NCBI GenBank assembly: GCA_022360355.1
Contig: JAKSCY010000536.1
Location: 1-12,425, forward strand
From: Chlorobiales bacterium
GTDB taxonomy: Bacteria > Bacteroidota > Chlorobiia > Chlorobiales > Chlorobiaceae
DNA length: 12,425 bases
Direction: 5' to 3'
This document shows positions 1 to 7,314 of this stretch, piece by piece. Position 1 is the stretch's first letter. Each line of letters starts with the position of its first letter. Position numbers and translations under genes: made by a program. The notes beneath the pieces are model-generated. The model worked only from the letters and a program-made list of their open reading frames with translations. It ran no database searches and was not told the DNA's origin.

Positions 1-378
1 GGAATAGAGATACTCTTCAACAGCCGGCGTCAACCTGTGAATCTCGTCTATAAACAGCACATCACCCTTATTGAGACTTGTCAGGATACCCGCAAGGTTT
101 CCGGGCTTATCGAGGAGCGGGCCGGACGAAACTTTTATCCCGCCCCCCAATTCAGACGCAATAATATGGGCGAGCGTTGTTTTGCCCAGTCCCGGTGGAC
201 CGGAAAACAACACATGGTCAAGAGCCTCTCCCCTCTTCCTTGCCGCAGCGATAAACACACGAAGGTTGTCGGTCAGTCGTGGCTGTCCGGAAAAATCGTC
301 AAGCGAAAGAGGACGTATTTGCTCCTCGAATTTCTCCTCGGCAGGACTGGTTGGTGTGTTCAACAGTTCTTCGCGCAC
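1..378 (-). CDS. ruvB: Holliday junction branch-migration ATPase RuvB, N-terminal part (3' end outside window)
   Basis: RuvB is the AAA+ motor that works with RuvA to drive branch migration of Holliday junctions during recombinational repair. The 126 codons visible here show the family N-terminus: an [12 protein letters not shown] segment (residues 21-31), Walker A GPPGLGKT (60-67) and Walker B LFIDEIH (108-114). The start chosen is a GTG at 376-378, giving (V/M)REELLNTP. No in-frame ATG lies between it and the upstream permease, and no clear Shine-Dalgarno is present. The permease stop is 32 bases upstream, so ruvB is probably co-transcribed with the ABC transporter genes. The gene leaves the window after EEYLYS, so the ATPase lid and winged-helix DNA-binding domains are not visible. 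The family assignment is secure; the exact start is less so. Confidence 0.95.
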   Translation of the reverse strand, partial: MREELLNTPTSPAEEKFEEQIRPLSLDDFSGQPRLTDNLRVFIAAARKRGEALDHVLFSGPPGLGKTTLAHIIASELGGGIKVSSGPLLDKPGNLAGILTSLNKGDVLFIDEIHRLTPAVEEYLYS

Positions 379-410
379 GGTAATAGCAGGAAAATGGTTT
401 ATATAACCGA

Positions 411-1376
411 CTACAGTTTGATTCTCGGATCAACAACAGCATACAGCACATCCGCCACAAGGTTGCCGATAATGATCAGGGTGCCGGATATGAAAGTATT
501 CGCGATAATCAGGGGGTAATCACGGGCAAAAATAGCCTCGACGGTCACGCGCCCCATACCGGGGAACGCAAAAATCACTTCGATAAACAATGCTCCGCTG
601 AATATAAACGGTAGTGACCCGCCCATCAGGGTAATAACAGGCAAAAGAGCGTTGCGAAGAGCATGACGAACAATTACCACTTTTTCAGAAAGACCTTTCG
701 CCCGCGCCGTCCGGATATAATCCTGACGTATCACTTCGAGCATGCTCCCCCGTACATAGCGAGCTATACCGGCGGCACCGTTGATGCTCAATACCGTTAC
801 CGGCAGCACCAGATGCCATAACCTGTCCAGCAGAAACCTGAAAGGACCATACGATTCGGCACCAACCTCGTTCAGCCCTGATGCAGGAAAAATCTGCAAC
901 TTCAGAGCAAAAACAATAATCATCATCAGGGCGAACCAGAACTCCGGCATCGAGTAGAAAAAAAGCGCCCCGACCGTCAGGAACCTGTCGAGATAACTGT
1001 TCTGCCTGACCGCCGAAATAACTCCAATGAAAATGCCAAGAATAAAGTTGGCCGCAAGCGTCAGAAGGGCGATGGTCATGGTAACAGGCAGGGCCTGTGC
1101 TATCACGTCGAAAACCGGCTGCTGCGCCCGGCTGAAACTGCGGCCGAAGTCCCCCTGCAACACACTGCCCAGCCACTTGATATACTGGATAAACAAAGGG
1201 TCATTCAATCCGTACTGCTCACGAATCTGATCGGCAACCTTAGGACTGATACCCGGCTGTATAAACAGCGCCGCCGGATCACCCGGAGCAAGCCGGATAA
1301 TGAAAAAGGTCAATGTCAAAACACCGAAAACCAGAGGGATCGCAACCAGCAAACGGCGTGCTATATAGACAAGCAT
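411..1376 (-). CDS. Oligopeptide/dipeptide-type ABC transporter inner-membrane permease (DppB/OppB family)
   Basis: This 321-residue integral membrane protein is one half of the translocation channel of a peptide- or nickel-type ABC importer. About six hydrophobic segments are visible (roughly residues 9-29, 100-122, 133-158, 186-205, 248-270 and 292-316). The N-terminus has the DppB/OppB pattern of LVYIARRLL followed by [12 protein letters not shown]. The coupling (EAA-type) loop is at about 219-246, with [11 protein letters not shown] and [11 protein letters not shown] chose ATG at 1374-1376 because the conserved N-terminus begins there and an AAGGGA sequence lies just upstream. A reading starting at 1460 would add 28 unrelated residues and overlap the preceding gene. 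It lies 40 bases after the substrate-binding gene and 32 before ruvB. No second permease or ATPase gene is in the window, and the substrate cannot be read from sequence. Confidence 0.92.
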   Translation of the reverse strand: MLVYIARRLLVAIPLVFGVLTLTFFIIRLAPGDPAALFIQPGISPKVADQIREQYGLNDPLFIQYIKWLGSVLQGDFGRSFSRAQQPVFDVIAQALPVTMTIALLTLAANFILGIFIGVISAVRQNSYLDRFLTVGALFFYSMPEFWFALMMIIVFALKLQIFPASGLNEVGAESYGPFRFLLDRLWHLVLPVTVLSINGAAGIARYVRGSMLEVIRQDYIRTARAKGLSEKVVIVRHALRNALLPVITLMGGSLPFIFSGALFIEVIFAFPGMGRVTVEAIFARDYPLIIANTFISGTLIIIGNLVADVLYAVVDPRIKL

Positions 1377-1416
1377 CGAGTCCCTTGTCCCATTTTTGAT
1401 TTTTGACTTTTCTTCC

Positions 1417-3183
1417 CTACTCCGCCACACTTGCAGACGGGGAAAACGTCCAGTCATCAATATTATAGAATGTACTGAGTATGTTCAGTTCCTCGCCTTC
1501 AATCCTCCGGCTAAACCCCTGCGTCTCTTTTATCCAGTAAAGAAATGTCGTCGGCTGGTCACGATGCAAAATCTCCTGATACTCCAGCCAGTAAGGCCTC
1601 GCGTCCAGCGAGTTCAGCTCGGCTTTGGCAAGCTCGCAAAGCGCATCAATTCTCGGGTTCTGGTAACCGGTAAAATTGAAGCGGCTCTTTTCCAGATCCG
1701 ACCCCCATCCATCGAGAGGATCTATTTCAAGTCCGATCGACCACCCGGCCATCCACGCGTCGATCTTGCGCAGGCGGAGGTTCTCGAAAAAGACATTCGA
1801 CTCCTGAACATCAAGCTGACAGTCAATACCTATTTCTCTGAGATTCTGCTGAATGATGACACTTGCAAAATTTCTTCGTGCATTTCCTGCATTGGTGAAG
1901 AGAACAAAACCGAACTTTTTGCCGTCTTTCTCGCGTATGCCGTCCGGCCCCGGTTTCCAGCCCTCTTCTTCCAGCAACCTGACAGCTTCGGCAGGATCAT
2001 AAGGGTAAGGCAGAACCGCATCGTTATAGGCCCACTTGAGAGAGGGGGAAATATCGGTACTTGCAACGACTCCATACTCTCCGAGATACCCATCGAGAAT
2101 GGATTGCCGGTCGATCGCCAGCGTCAGTGCCCGTCGTACTTTTGCCGAGCCGAACAAAGGGTGAGGTTTTATGGTACCATCTCGACGATAAGCTTCCTGG
2201 TCGATATTCGACCATCCGACATAGTCATACACCCGAAGCCCGACAGACTTGATTTCCACACCTGCCTTTGCGTTTTCAAGCCCCTCGAAGTCTTCCGGTT
2301 TTATATTTTCAACAACATCCACTGCTCCGGTTTGAAGCTGTGCCAGACGCACCGTGTAGTCAGGCACAATTCTGAACATGACACGCGGTATGTTGCCGGG
2401 CTTGGGTAGATTGCACATTGGATTCGAAGCCAGAACGATCTGTTGCTGTTTCTGCCAGTCCCGGAGCACATAAGGCCCGGCGCCCAGTGGTTTCTGGTTG
2501 AGTGGCGAATGCCTGAACTCCCGGGGAGGAACATCTTTCCACTTGTGTTTCGGCATCGGAGTCAGAGAAGTGTGAAACAGGGCAAGCTGTTCCGGAACCT
2601 GCTTATAGAAGTTGAACACCAGCGTCGTGTCGTCAGGTGTCTCGATTGCCTTGTCGAAATCAATCTCACCTTTATCGGCACCCGCAAGCTCGGCAAGAAA
2701 CTGCTGCCGGGGACTTGCAATGAGGGGGTTACCGTACAGCGTATAGGCAAACTTGAAGTCATGAGAGGTTATCGGGGTACCATCGTTCCACCGTGCATCG
2801 CTTCTTAGCGTATAGGTTATAGAACGGTGATCTTCGCTCATTTTCCAGGTCTTTGCAAGGGCTCCACCCGGTTTTTTCGGCATTGCATCCGTGAACGTTT
2901 CCCTTAGTTTCTTCTCCAGGGCGACAAAATTCAGAAGGCCCGATGTCGTATCGAACTCACTTTCCAGCAGTCCCGGATAGAGAAGCCCGTAAACATTTCT
3001 CGATGTTACCGAAGCACCTATAACAGGATTGAGATAGTTGGCATCGCCAAGCATGGCAATGACCAGAGTGGAATCACCGGCAGTTACCCCATCGTTGCCT
3101 CCCTTTCCCGAACAGCCTGCAAACATGATGACAACCATTGCCGAAATGACGGCAATACCTTTCATGCTTATTTTTCTATTCAT
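1417..3183 (-). CDS. Periplasmic substrate-binding lipoprotein of a peptide-type ABC transporter (SBP family 5)
   Basis: This 588-residue family 5 extracellular solute-binding protein is of the OppA/DppA type and captures ligand for the permease encoded next to it. The N-terminus is a lipoprotein signal: basic MNRK, a hydrophobic stretch to residue 22, then the lipobox FAGC with acylated Cys24, followed by a polar Ser/Gly/Lys spacer. The mature part has SBP_bac_5 landmarks such as LRSDARWNDGTPITSHDF and GAGPYVLRDW (from about residue 234). ATG at 3181-3183 is preceded by AAAGGA at good spacing. It overlaps the end of hprK by 8 bases (ATGAATAG), so translation is probably coupled to hprK. The peptide, nickel or other ligand cannot be told from sequence. 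At 588 residues it is somewhat longer than the usual 500-550. Confidence 0.93.
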   Translation of the reverse strand: MNRKISMKGIAVISAMVVIMFAGCSGKGGNDGVTAGDSTLVIAMLGDANYLNPVIGASVTSRNVYGLLYPGLLESEFDTTSGLLNFVALEKKLRETFTDAMPKKPGGALAKTWKMSEDHRSITYTLRSDARWNDGTPITSHDFKFAYTLYGNPLIASPRQQFLAELAGADKGEIDFDKAIETPDDTTLVFNFYKQVPEQLALFHTSLTPMPKHKWKDVPPREFRHSPLNQKPLGAGPYVLRDWQKQQQIVLASNPMCNLPKPGNIPRVMFRIVPDYTVRLAQLQTGAVDVVENIKPEDFEGLENAKAGVEIKSVGLRVYDYVGWSNIDQEAYRRDGTIKPHPLFGSAKVRRALTLAIDRQSILDGYLGEYGVVASTDISPSLKWAYNDAVLPYPYDPAEAVRLLEEEGWKPGPDGIREKDGKKFGFVLFTNAGNARRNFASVIIQQNLREIGIDCQLDVQESNVFFENLRLRKIDAWMAGWSIGLEIDPLDGWGSDLEKSRFNFTGYQNPRIDALCELAKAELNSLDARPYWLEYQEILHRDQPTTFLYWIKETQGFSRRIEGEELNILSTFYNIDDWTFSPSASVAE

Positions 3184-4195
3184 AATCCTTTGCAAAATAG
3201 TTACTCCCAAACCTTGCACTCAACATCGACTCACCATCAATAGACCTTTTGATTCTTTCTTCAAGAGCTTCTGCAGCCACATACCCCGAATATTGCTGTA
3301 ACAGATAGTTGAGGGCAACCACCTCGATGATCACGGTAATATTTTTACCCGGATTGATAGGCAATTGCACCAGCGGCACCTCGACACCGAGAATTTTCGT
3401 CGTTTTGGTGTCAAGACCCAAACGTTCATAGTCCATTCCCTCGTTCCACTGCATCAACTCAACAACCACCTGCACAACTTTTTTTTCTCTGATCGCCCTG
3501 ATACCGAACGCCGCCTTGACGTCAACCACCCCAAGACCGCGGATTTCCATGAAATGGTCAATGATGCTGTTCCTCGAAGCGATAAGCACTTTTTCCCCCT
3601 TCCTGTTGATAACGACAGCATCATCTGCAACCAGCCGGTGTCCTCTTTCCACAAGATCAAGCGCAACTTCCGACTTTCCCAGACCGCTTTTGCCGACAAG
3701 AAAAACTCCGACACCATAAACATCAACCATCGAACCATGATACTGCTGATACACCGAAAACCGGTCAACGAGAAAATCAGTAATCAGAAAGATGGTTTTT
3801 GTCGATGCATTACGTGTTGCCAGAACCGCAATACCCGCCTCGGTAGCCATATCAAGCAACACCGGATCAAGTTTGTTATTGCTTGTGAGAATGATACACG
3901 GAACTTTATGCTTGACGATATTTTCAAAAGCCTGTATCCTCGCCTTGTTGTCGAGCTGATTGAGGAACCGCGTCTCGGTATTTCCAAGGATCTGGACCCT
4001 CTTGTAGGTAAACAGATTGGTGAAGCCCGCCAGCGCAAGGCCGGGTCGGTGCAGATCCCTGTCGTAGATACGCCTTTTCCGCTCATCGACCTTGTTCAGC
4101 CGGCGAAGCTTTATATCGATAGTCTTGTTGATATTTTCAACAAAATACTCGACAGTCATCGATCGCCTTTTCAGGCCTTTTTGATCAAAGTTCAT
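3176..4195 (-). CDS. hprK: HPr kinase/phosphorylase HprK
   Basis: HprK is the bifunctional P-loop enzyme that phosphorylates HPr on the regulatory serine (Ser46 in Gram-positive HPr) and removes that phosphate by phosphorolysis. Visible motifs are YHGSMVDVYGVGV with His153, Walker A GKSGLGKS (168-175), ADD (190-192), and the signature MEIRGLGVVDV (216-226) with RLGLDTKTT near the C-terminal capsule. The N-terminal domain retains the DLHRPGLALAGF pattern. The start at 4195 (MNFDQKG..., 339 residues) is my choice. ATG 4159 (MTVEYF, 327 residues) has a better AAAAGG ribosome site, and ATG 4219 is also in frame. The gene follows hpf across a terminator and overlaps the next gene by 8 bases. Green sulfur bacteria are not known as PTS sugar users, so a regulatory role for HPr-Ser phosphate is the likelier one; that is inference. 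Confidence 0.96.
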   Translation of the reverse strand: MNFDQKGLKRRSMTVEYFVENINKTIDIKLRRLNKVDERKRRIYDRDLHRPGLALAGFTNLFTYKRVQILGNTETRFLNQLDNKARIQAFENIVKHKVPCIILTSNNKLDPVLLDMATEAGIAVLATRNASTKTIFLITDFLVDRFSVYQQYHGSMVDVYGVGVFLVGKSGLGKSEVALDLVERGHRLVADDAVVINRKGEKVLIASRNSIIDHFMEIRGLGVVDVKAAFGIRAIREKKVVQVVVELMQWNEGMDYERLGLDTKTTKILGVEVPLVQLPINPGKNITVIIEVVALNYLLQQYSGYVAAEALEERIKRSIDGESMLSARFGSNYFAKDYE

Positions 4196-4196
4196 G

Positions 4197-4221
4197 ATAG
4201 TAGCAAGTAAGAGGTGCATCA
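4197..4221 (-). promoter_or_regulatory. Element A copy 1, directly upstream of the hprK start (possible extended -10)
   Basis: On the minus strand this reads TGAT-G-CACC-TC-TTACTTGCTACTAT and ends one base before the hprK ATG at 4195. It matches an element at 7199-7220 directly before the methyltransferase ATG, with one substitution and two short indels. TACTAT resembles a -10 hexamer and TTG-C-TACTAT could be an extended -10. If so, the transcript starts at or just inside the annotated start, meaning either a nearly leaderless message or use of the internal ATG at 4159, which has its own AAAAGG site. No good -35 was found. The role is inference; the repeat itself is seen directly. Confidence 0.4.
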
Positions 4222-4227
4222 AAGTAA

Positions 4228-4253
4228 AACAGGGCCGGATTTCCGACCCTGTT
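4228..4253 (-). terminator. Intrinsic terminator between hpf and hprK
   Basis: An inverted repeat with arms ACAGGG(C/T)CGG around an ATTT loop gives an 11-pair stem with one G-U wobble when read on the minus strand. It is followed by TTTTACTTTG. It begins about 10 bases after the hpf stop codon. It should end most transcripts of the upstream operon before hprK, so hprK would need read-through or its own promoter. Confidence 0.8.
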
Positions 4254-4263
4254 ACATGAGAAA

Positions 4264-4593
4264 TTACCTGTGATTCAGCAGCTTTTCTTTATGCTTTTTC
4301 AGTTGTCTCCCCATTGCATCCACACAGCTGTCAATTGCCTGCTCATATGTTGCTGCCGCTTCCTTGGCCACGAGAACGTTCTGCGGAATATGAACCGTTA
4401 CTTCCGCAAGTTTGTTTTTCTCAAAATCGTTTTTCTGATGATCCAGTATCACATGACAGTTGACAATCCCCAAAAAAATCCTGCCCAACGCCTGAACGGC
4501 ATCACGGGCATACTGTTCCATATCACGGTGGCTGTTTGTATGTCGTAAGGTAACCTGTACGTTTACCGCTTCGTTTACTTCTGCCTTTGCCAT
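4264..4593 (-). CDS. hpf: Short-form ribosome hibernation-promoting factor (HPF/RaiA family)
   Basis: A 109-residue member of the HPF/YfiA family, which binds the 30S decoding region and inactivates ribosomes under stress or in stationary phase. Family features are VQVTLRHTNSHRDMEQYARDAV near the N-terminus, the central EVTVHIPQ strand, the YEQAIDSCVDAMGRQLKKHKEKL helix (about residues 82-104) and a basic C-terminus. The length marks it as the short form without the C-terminal dimerisation domain of long HPF. ATG at 4591-4593 is decided by a near-perfect Shine-Dalgarno, AAGGAGG with 6-base spacing; an upstream extension to 4710 is spurious and would overlap xer. It lies 70 bases after the recombinase gene and is followed by a terminator. 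Confidence 0.92.
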   Translation of the reverse strand: MAKAEVNEAVNVQVTLRHTNSHRDMEQYARDAVQALGRIFLGIVNCHVILDHQKNDFEKNKLAEVTVHIPQNVLVAKEAAATYEQAIDSCVDAMGRQLKKHKEKLLNHR

Positions 4594-4599
4594 AGGCAA

Positions 4600-4606
4600 C
4601 CTCCTT
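4600..4606 (-). promoter_or_regulatory. Strong ribosome binding site of hpf
   Basis: The minus strand reads AAGGAGG, six bases before the hpf ATG. It is by far the best Shine-Dalgarno in this window, where most genes have weak ones or none, and it fixes the hpf start. It suggests hpf can be translated very efficiently. Confidence 0.9.
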
Positions 4607-4663
4607 TTAAATGTAATGAAAAACAGAAAAGAACACTCAAGAAAGCTCTCCGCCGTAGCGCAT

Positions 4664-5674
4664 TCATGCCTTGGGATGAGCTTTCTCATAAACTTCCCTG
4701 ACCCTTCCAAAGGTTACATGCGTATATATTTCAGTGGCGGTCAGATTGGTATGCCCCAGCATTTCACTTACACTTTTGAGATCGGCGCCGTTATTCAGCA
4801 TATGCGTTGCAAAACTATGACGCAGAACATGTGGATTTTTATACTCGAGTTCCGTGACCGCCGACAGATATTTTTTTGTAACCCGTTGAACAAGAACCGG
4901 ATAAATGCCTGTACCTTTTTTTGTTACAAAGACATATGCAGTATCAGGCTCTTCTCTTTTTTTTATTCTAAAGAAGTTTCGTTTGACTTCAAAATAATTT
5001 TTCAGCGCCCCAGCGGCATGAGTCCCCAGCGGCACGATACGCTGCTTGTTGCCTTTACCGGTAATCCTCATGAAACCCTGTTCAAGACTGACCTGTTCAT
5101 GCTCAAGCCCGACAACCTCCGAGATACGCAGCCCACATCCGTAAAGCACCTCAAGGATTGCCTTGTCTCGTGTAAACGTAAACTGTTCTTCAAGAGCATC
5201 CTTTTTGCGAGGAACCGGATGCTGCGGAGGCGAAACAAGAATCTTGTCAAAAAGACTTTCAGTCTGCTCTTCGTTGAGGAACCCCGGAACATGTTTGCTG
5301 AAGCGGGGAGTAACAATCTGGGCCGGAACAGAAACCTTTACATCACCGGTTTCAAGAAGATAACCGTAAAAGCTTTTTACCGCAGCCAGCTTCCTTGCTA
5401 TTGATTTCGGCTGCAGCCCTTTTTCCAGCAGAGAACCAAGGAACAGACGCATATCAAGTACGGTAACCAACGCCGGATCTATATCCGAACCTGTGGCTGA
5501 ACCATGGTGATGAAAGAGAAAATCGTAAAACTGGATAATATCTTTGCGGTATGCCTTGCAGGTATGCTCAGAATACATTCTCTGGCCTCTCATGTAGCCG
5601 ATAAAGCTGTCCAGACCACGGTATTTTGCTGTTTTTTCAGCCGCCGTGGTGTTCTTCTCCTTGTTTTTCTGCAT
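4664..5674 (-). CDS. xerC: Tyrosine recombinase of the XerC/XerD type
   Basis: A 336-residue site-specific tyrosine recombinase, of the kind that resolves chromosome dimers at dif. The catalytic set is complete: Arg183 (GCGLRISEV), Lys207 (ITGKGNKQR), His282 and Arg285 (HVLRHSFATHML), His308 (MLGHTN) and the nucleophile Tyr317 (EIYTHV). The N-terminal core-binding SAM-like domain covers about residues 18-110. It is somewhat longer than the usual 295-305 residues because of a charged N-terminal tail and an insertion of roughly 15-20 residues at about 143-167, between the two domains. XerC versus XerD cannot be settled from sequence alone. Its ATG shares one base with the stop of the upstream gene (TAATG), so it is probably translated by coupling. 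xer followed by hpf is a familiar pair in Bacteroidota, which argues for the chromosomal housekeeping enzyme rather than a mobile-element integrase. Confidence 0.9.
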   Translation of the reverse strand: MQKNKEKNTTAAEKTAKYRGLDSFIGYMRGQRMYSEHTCKAYRKDIIQFYDFLFHHHGSATGSDIDPALVTVLDMRLFLGSLLEKGLQPKSIARKLAAVKSFYGYLLETGDVKVSVPAQIVTPRFSKHVPGFLNEEQTESLFDKILVSPPQHPVPRKKDALEEQFTFTRDKAILEVLYGCGLRISEVVGLEHEQVSLEQGFMRITGKGNKQRIVPLGTHAAGALKNYFEVKRNFFRIKKREEPDTAYVFVTKKGTGIYPVLVQRVTKKYLSAVTELEYKNPHVLRHSFATHMLNNGADLKSVSEMLGHTNLTATEIYTHVTFGRVREVYEKAHPKA

Positions 5675-6501
5675 TACAGACGCACGGAGATCAGTTCATT
5701 CATGTTTCTGATATAATACAACGTAACGCCCCGGAGGAGGAAATAATTCACACAGGGAACCGCCGTACCCGCAGCAAGTATGTCTTCATAAACCATACTG
5801 CCCTTGCGATACCCTCTTATAGTCGCGTCAAACCCTTCACCTCCTTTGCCCGGTGTATGAATAACGGTAACAAGCCCCCCGTCATGCTCAATATATTCAC
5901 CGAATCCATCCCCCGACAGTCCAGGGATCGAACAGCCCGGTTCCGGCACCCCGGGAAGCAGTACCTTCTGTATCTCCTCGTCACTCAGCGATTCACGACG
6001 CAGGGCATTTGCCCTTTGCGCATCTTCTCCAATCGTGTCAATCACCTCACCGGTCATACAGTCCAGCAGCATATAACTTCTTTCGGGAAAACCCGCGAAA
6101 GACCCTGCCGAGTATACCAGCATTCCCGCTTCAAGGTTTGCAACAAAAGCCGCTACAGGCATGGCCCATACTACAGAAGCCTTAATGGGATCAACCGCCC
6201 AGATACCTGCATGCTCGGGACTGTTATCCTGGTAACCGTGGATATAGAACAGATTGCCCCTGGCTGTTTCAAGGCCGGTCATGCAACATTCCGGCACTGG
6301 TTTGCCAACACGTTCTTCAAGCGTAAAATCTTTCAGGACTTCCTTGCCTGACTGGAGTAAAAGGCAGGTAAAAAACGTTTTATTGGTTTCTTCCAGCCGG
6401 TTTTCACAGACAACCAGATCCGGTTCGAGAAACATGATTTTCCATAACAATGCGCCGTTTCGAGGGCAATAACGCCATAGCCGTGCCGGTTTCTCAGACA
6501 T
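5674..6501 (-). CDS. Uncharacterised protein, possibly DUF4905-like, with propeller-like strands
   Basis: I do not recognise a defined function. The 275-residue product has no signal peptide or membrane segment, so it is probably cytoplasmic. It looks beta-rich, with repeated short blocks of the type seen in PQQ- or WD-like propellers: LWRYCPRNGALLWKI (8-22), GIWAVDPIKASVVWAMPV (99-116), YMLLDCMTGEVIDTIG (143-158), and a C-terminal YFLLRGVTLYYIR. The start is ATG at 6499-6501 (MSEKPARLW), preceded by GGGGGAAC. It overlaps the methyltransferase stop by 8 bases (ATGTCTGA), and its own stop shares one base with the recombinase ATG. It is therefore the middle gene of a tightly coupled trio. Similarity to the DUF4905 family of Bacteroidota/Chlorobi is from memory and unverified. 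Confidence 0.72.
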   Translation of the reverse strand: MSEKPARLWRYCPRNGALLWKIMFLEPDLVVCENRLEETNKTFFTCLLLQSGKEVLKDFTLEERVGKPVPECCMTGLETARGNLFYIHGYQDNSPEHAGIWAVDPIKASVVWAMPVAAFVANLEAGMLVYSAGSFAGFPERSYMLLDCMTGEVIDTIGEDAQRANALRRESLSDEEIQKVLLPGVPEPGCSIPGLSGDGFGEYIEHDGGLVTVIHTPGKGGEGFDATIRGYRKGSMVYEDILAAGTAVPCVNYFLLRGVTLYYIRNMNELISVRL

Positions 6502-7195
6502 GTTCCCCCGGAGATCTTGATAACCTGTAAACAGTAACGGGAATGATCTGCTTTCCCCTGCTGAAGTTTTTCGCATAGCTTGTCACGGAAAAACCATTCT
6601 CAAACGCAAGGTCGAGAAACTGTTCCGCCAGCCGTCTTCTCGGATCCGCGATATAGGCACAACCTTCCGGCTTGACCATTTTTTCAACAGCGTTCACAAT
6701 AGGCAACAGATTCACTCTCTCGTAAAGAACATCAGCCGCAAAAAGCATATCAAACCTGTCATCACGGTGAATACACCGCCAGTCAAGCCGTTCTTCGTTC
6801 AGGTCAACATTGTTTTTCAAGGCATTCAGACGAATAAAACGCAGGGCTTCACGGGAATAATCCGTTGCCAGCACATCCGCCCCCATTGCAGCCGCGGCTA
6901 CACTAGCCGCCCCGACCCCTGCACCGATCTCAACAATTTTTTTTCCGGCAACATCGAGCCTCTCAACGATAAATTCCGACAACGTTACCGCGGCCGGCCA
7001 TATCTCCGCCCAGTATGGCATCTGCTCATCCTTCACAAAATCCTCAGGGGATATTCTGTCAAGCAGAGCATAACTGTCACGAACACTCACGAAACTGAAC
7101 GTATGACCCGCGATAGTATAGGGAGTTGTTTCGAGGTCGTACTCCTCCGACAGCTCCTCAAGCATATCCGCTATGTCCTGCTCTGCACCTATCAT
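6494..7195 (-). CDS. Class I SAM-dependent methyltransferase, METTL/ETFB-lysine methyltransferase-like
   Basis: A 233-residue Rossmann-fold methyltransferase. Motif I is VEIGAGVGAASVAAAAMGA (88-106), followed by the acidic residue binding the SAM ribose in ATDYS (Asp112). AADVLYE (153-159) and a DPRRR segment (184-188) fit the METTL21/ETFBKMT-like group, as does MPYWAEIWPAAV before motif I. Those enzymes usually methylate protein lysines, so a protein substrate is a reasonable but untested guess. ATG at 7193-7195 is chosen; Met11 (7165) is an alternative, and neither has a strong ribosome site. It heads the minus-strand operon, with the unknown gene overlapping its stop. The start is immediately preceded by the repeated element at 7199-7220. 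Confidence 0.85.
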   Translation of the reverse strand: MIGAEQDIADMLEELSEEYDLETTPYTIAGHTFSFVSVRDSYALLDRISPEDFVKDEQMPYWAEIWPAAVTLSEFIVERLDVAGKKIVEIGAGVGAASVAAAAMGADVLATDYSREALRFIRLNALKNNVDLNEERLDWRCIHRDDRFDMLFAADVLYERVNLLPIVNAVEKMVKPEGCAYIADPRRRLAEQFLDLAFENGFSVTSYAKNFSRGKQIIPVTVYRLSRSPGEHV

Positions 7196-7198
7196 GGT

Positions 7199-7220
7199 AT
7201 AGTAACAAGTAAGGTGATCA
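7199..7220 (-). promoter_or_regulatory. Element A copy 2, directly upstream of the methyltransferase start (possible extended -10)
   Basis: On the minus strand this reads TGAT-CACC-TTACTTGTTACTAT and ends three bases before the methyltransferase ATG. It is the partner of 4197-4221. It is the proximal part of a 119-base spacer between this gene and divergent queF, which holds no other clear signal. The promoter reading is inference; no convincing -35 is seen. Confidence 0.4.
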
Positions 7221-7314
7221 GTTCGAATGGTATGAATGTACGGAAAATCAAAAAGAGATTTCTATTTTACCAGCAACACATCAGGACACCTTGAAAAACT
7301 GAAACCGGGCACGC

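Noticed and set aside
1377..1460. N-terminal extension of the permease by 28 residues
   Set aside because: It would overlap the binding-protein gene, is strongly charged, and precedes the standard MLVYIARR start, which has a plausible ribosome site.
1396..2409. A 337-codon plus-strand open frame opposite the substrate-binding gene
   Set aside because: It is antisense to a well-supported lipoprotein gene, has no recognisable domain, and ends inside it; a shadow frame.
3365..4210. A 281-codon plus-strand open frame opposite hprK
   Set aside because: It is antisense to a complete hprK with all motifs; composition and lack of any domain indicate chance openness.
4616..5404. A 262-codon plus-strand open frame opposite the Xer gene
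   Set aside because: The minus strand holds all six catalytic residues of a tyrosine recombinase. The plus-strand frame has no recognisable domain.
7196..7314. Possible preQ1 riboswitch in the leader of queF
   Set aside because: No preQ1-I style stem with the A-rich tail, no preQ1-II-like folding, and no terminator in the 119 bases could be identified by eye.
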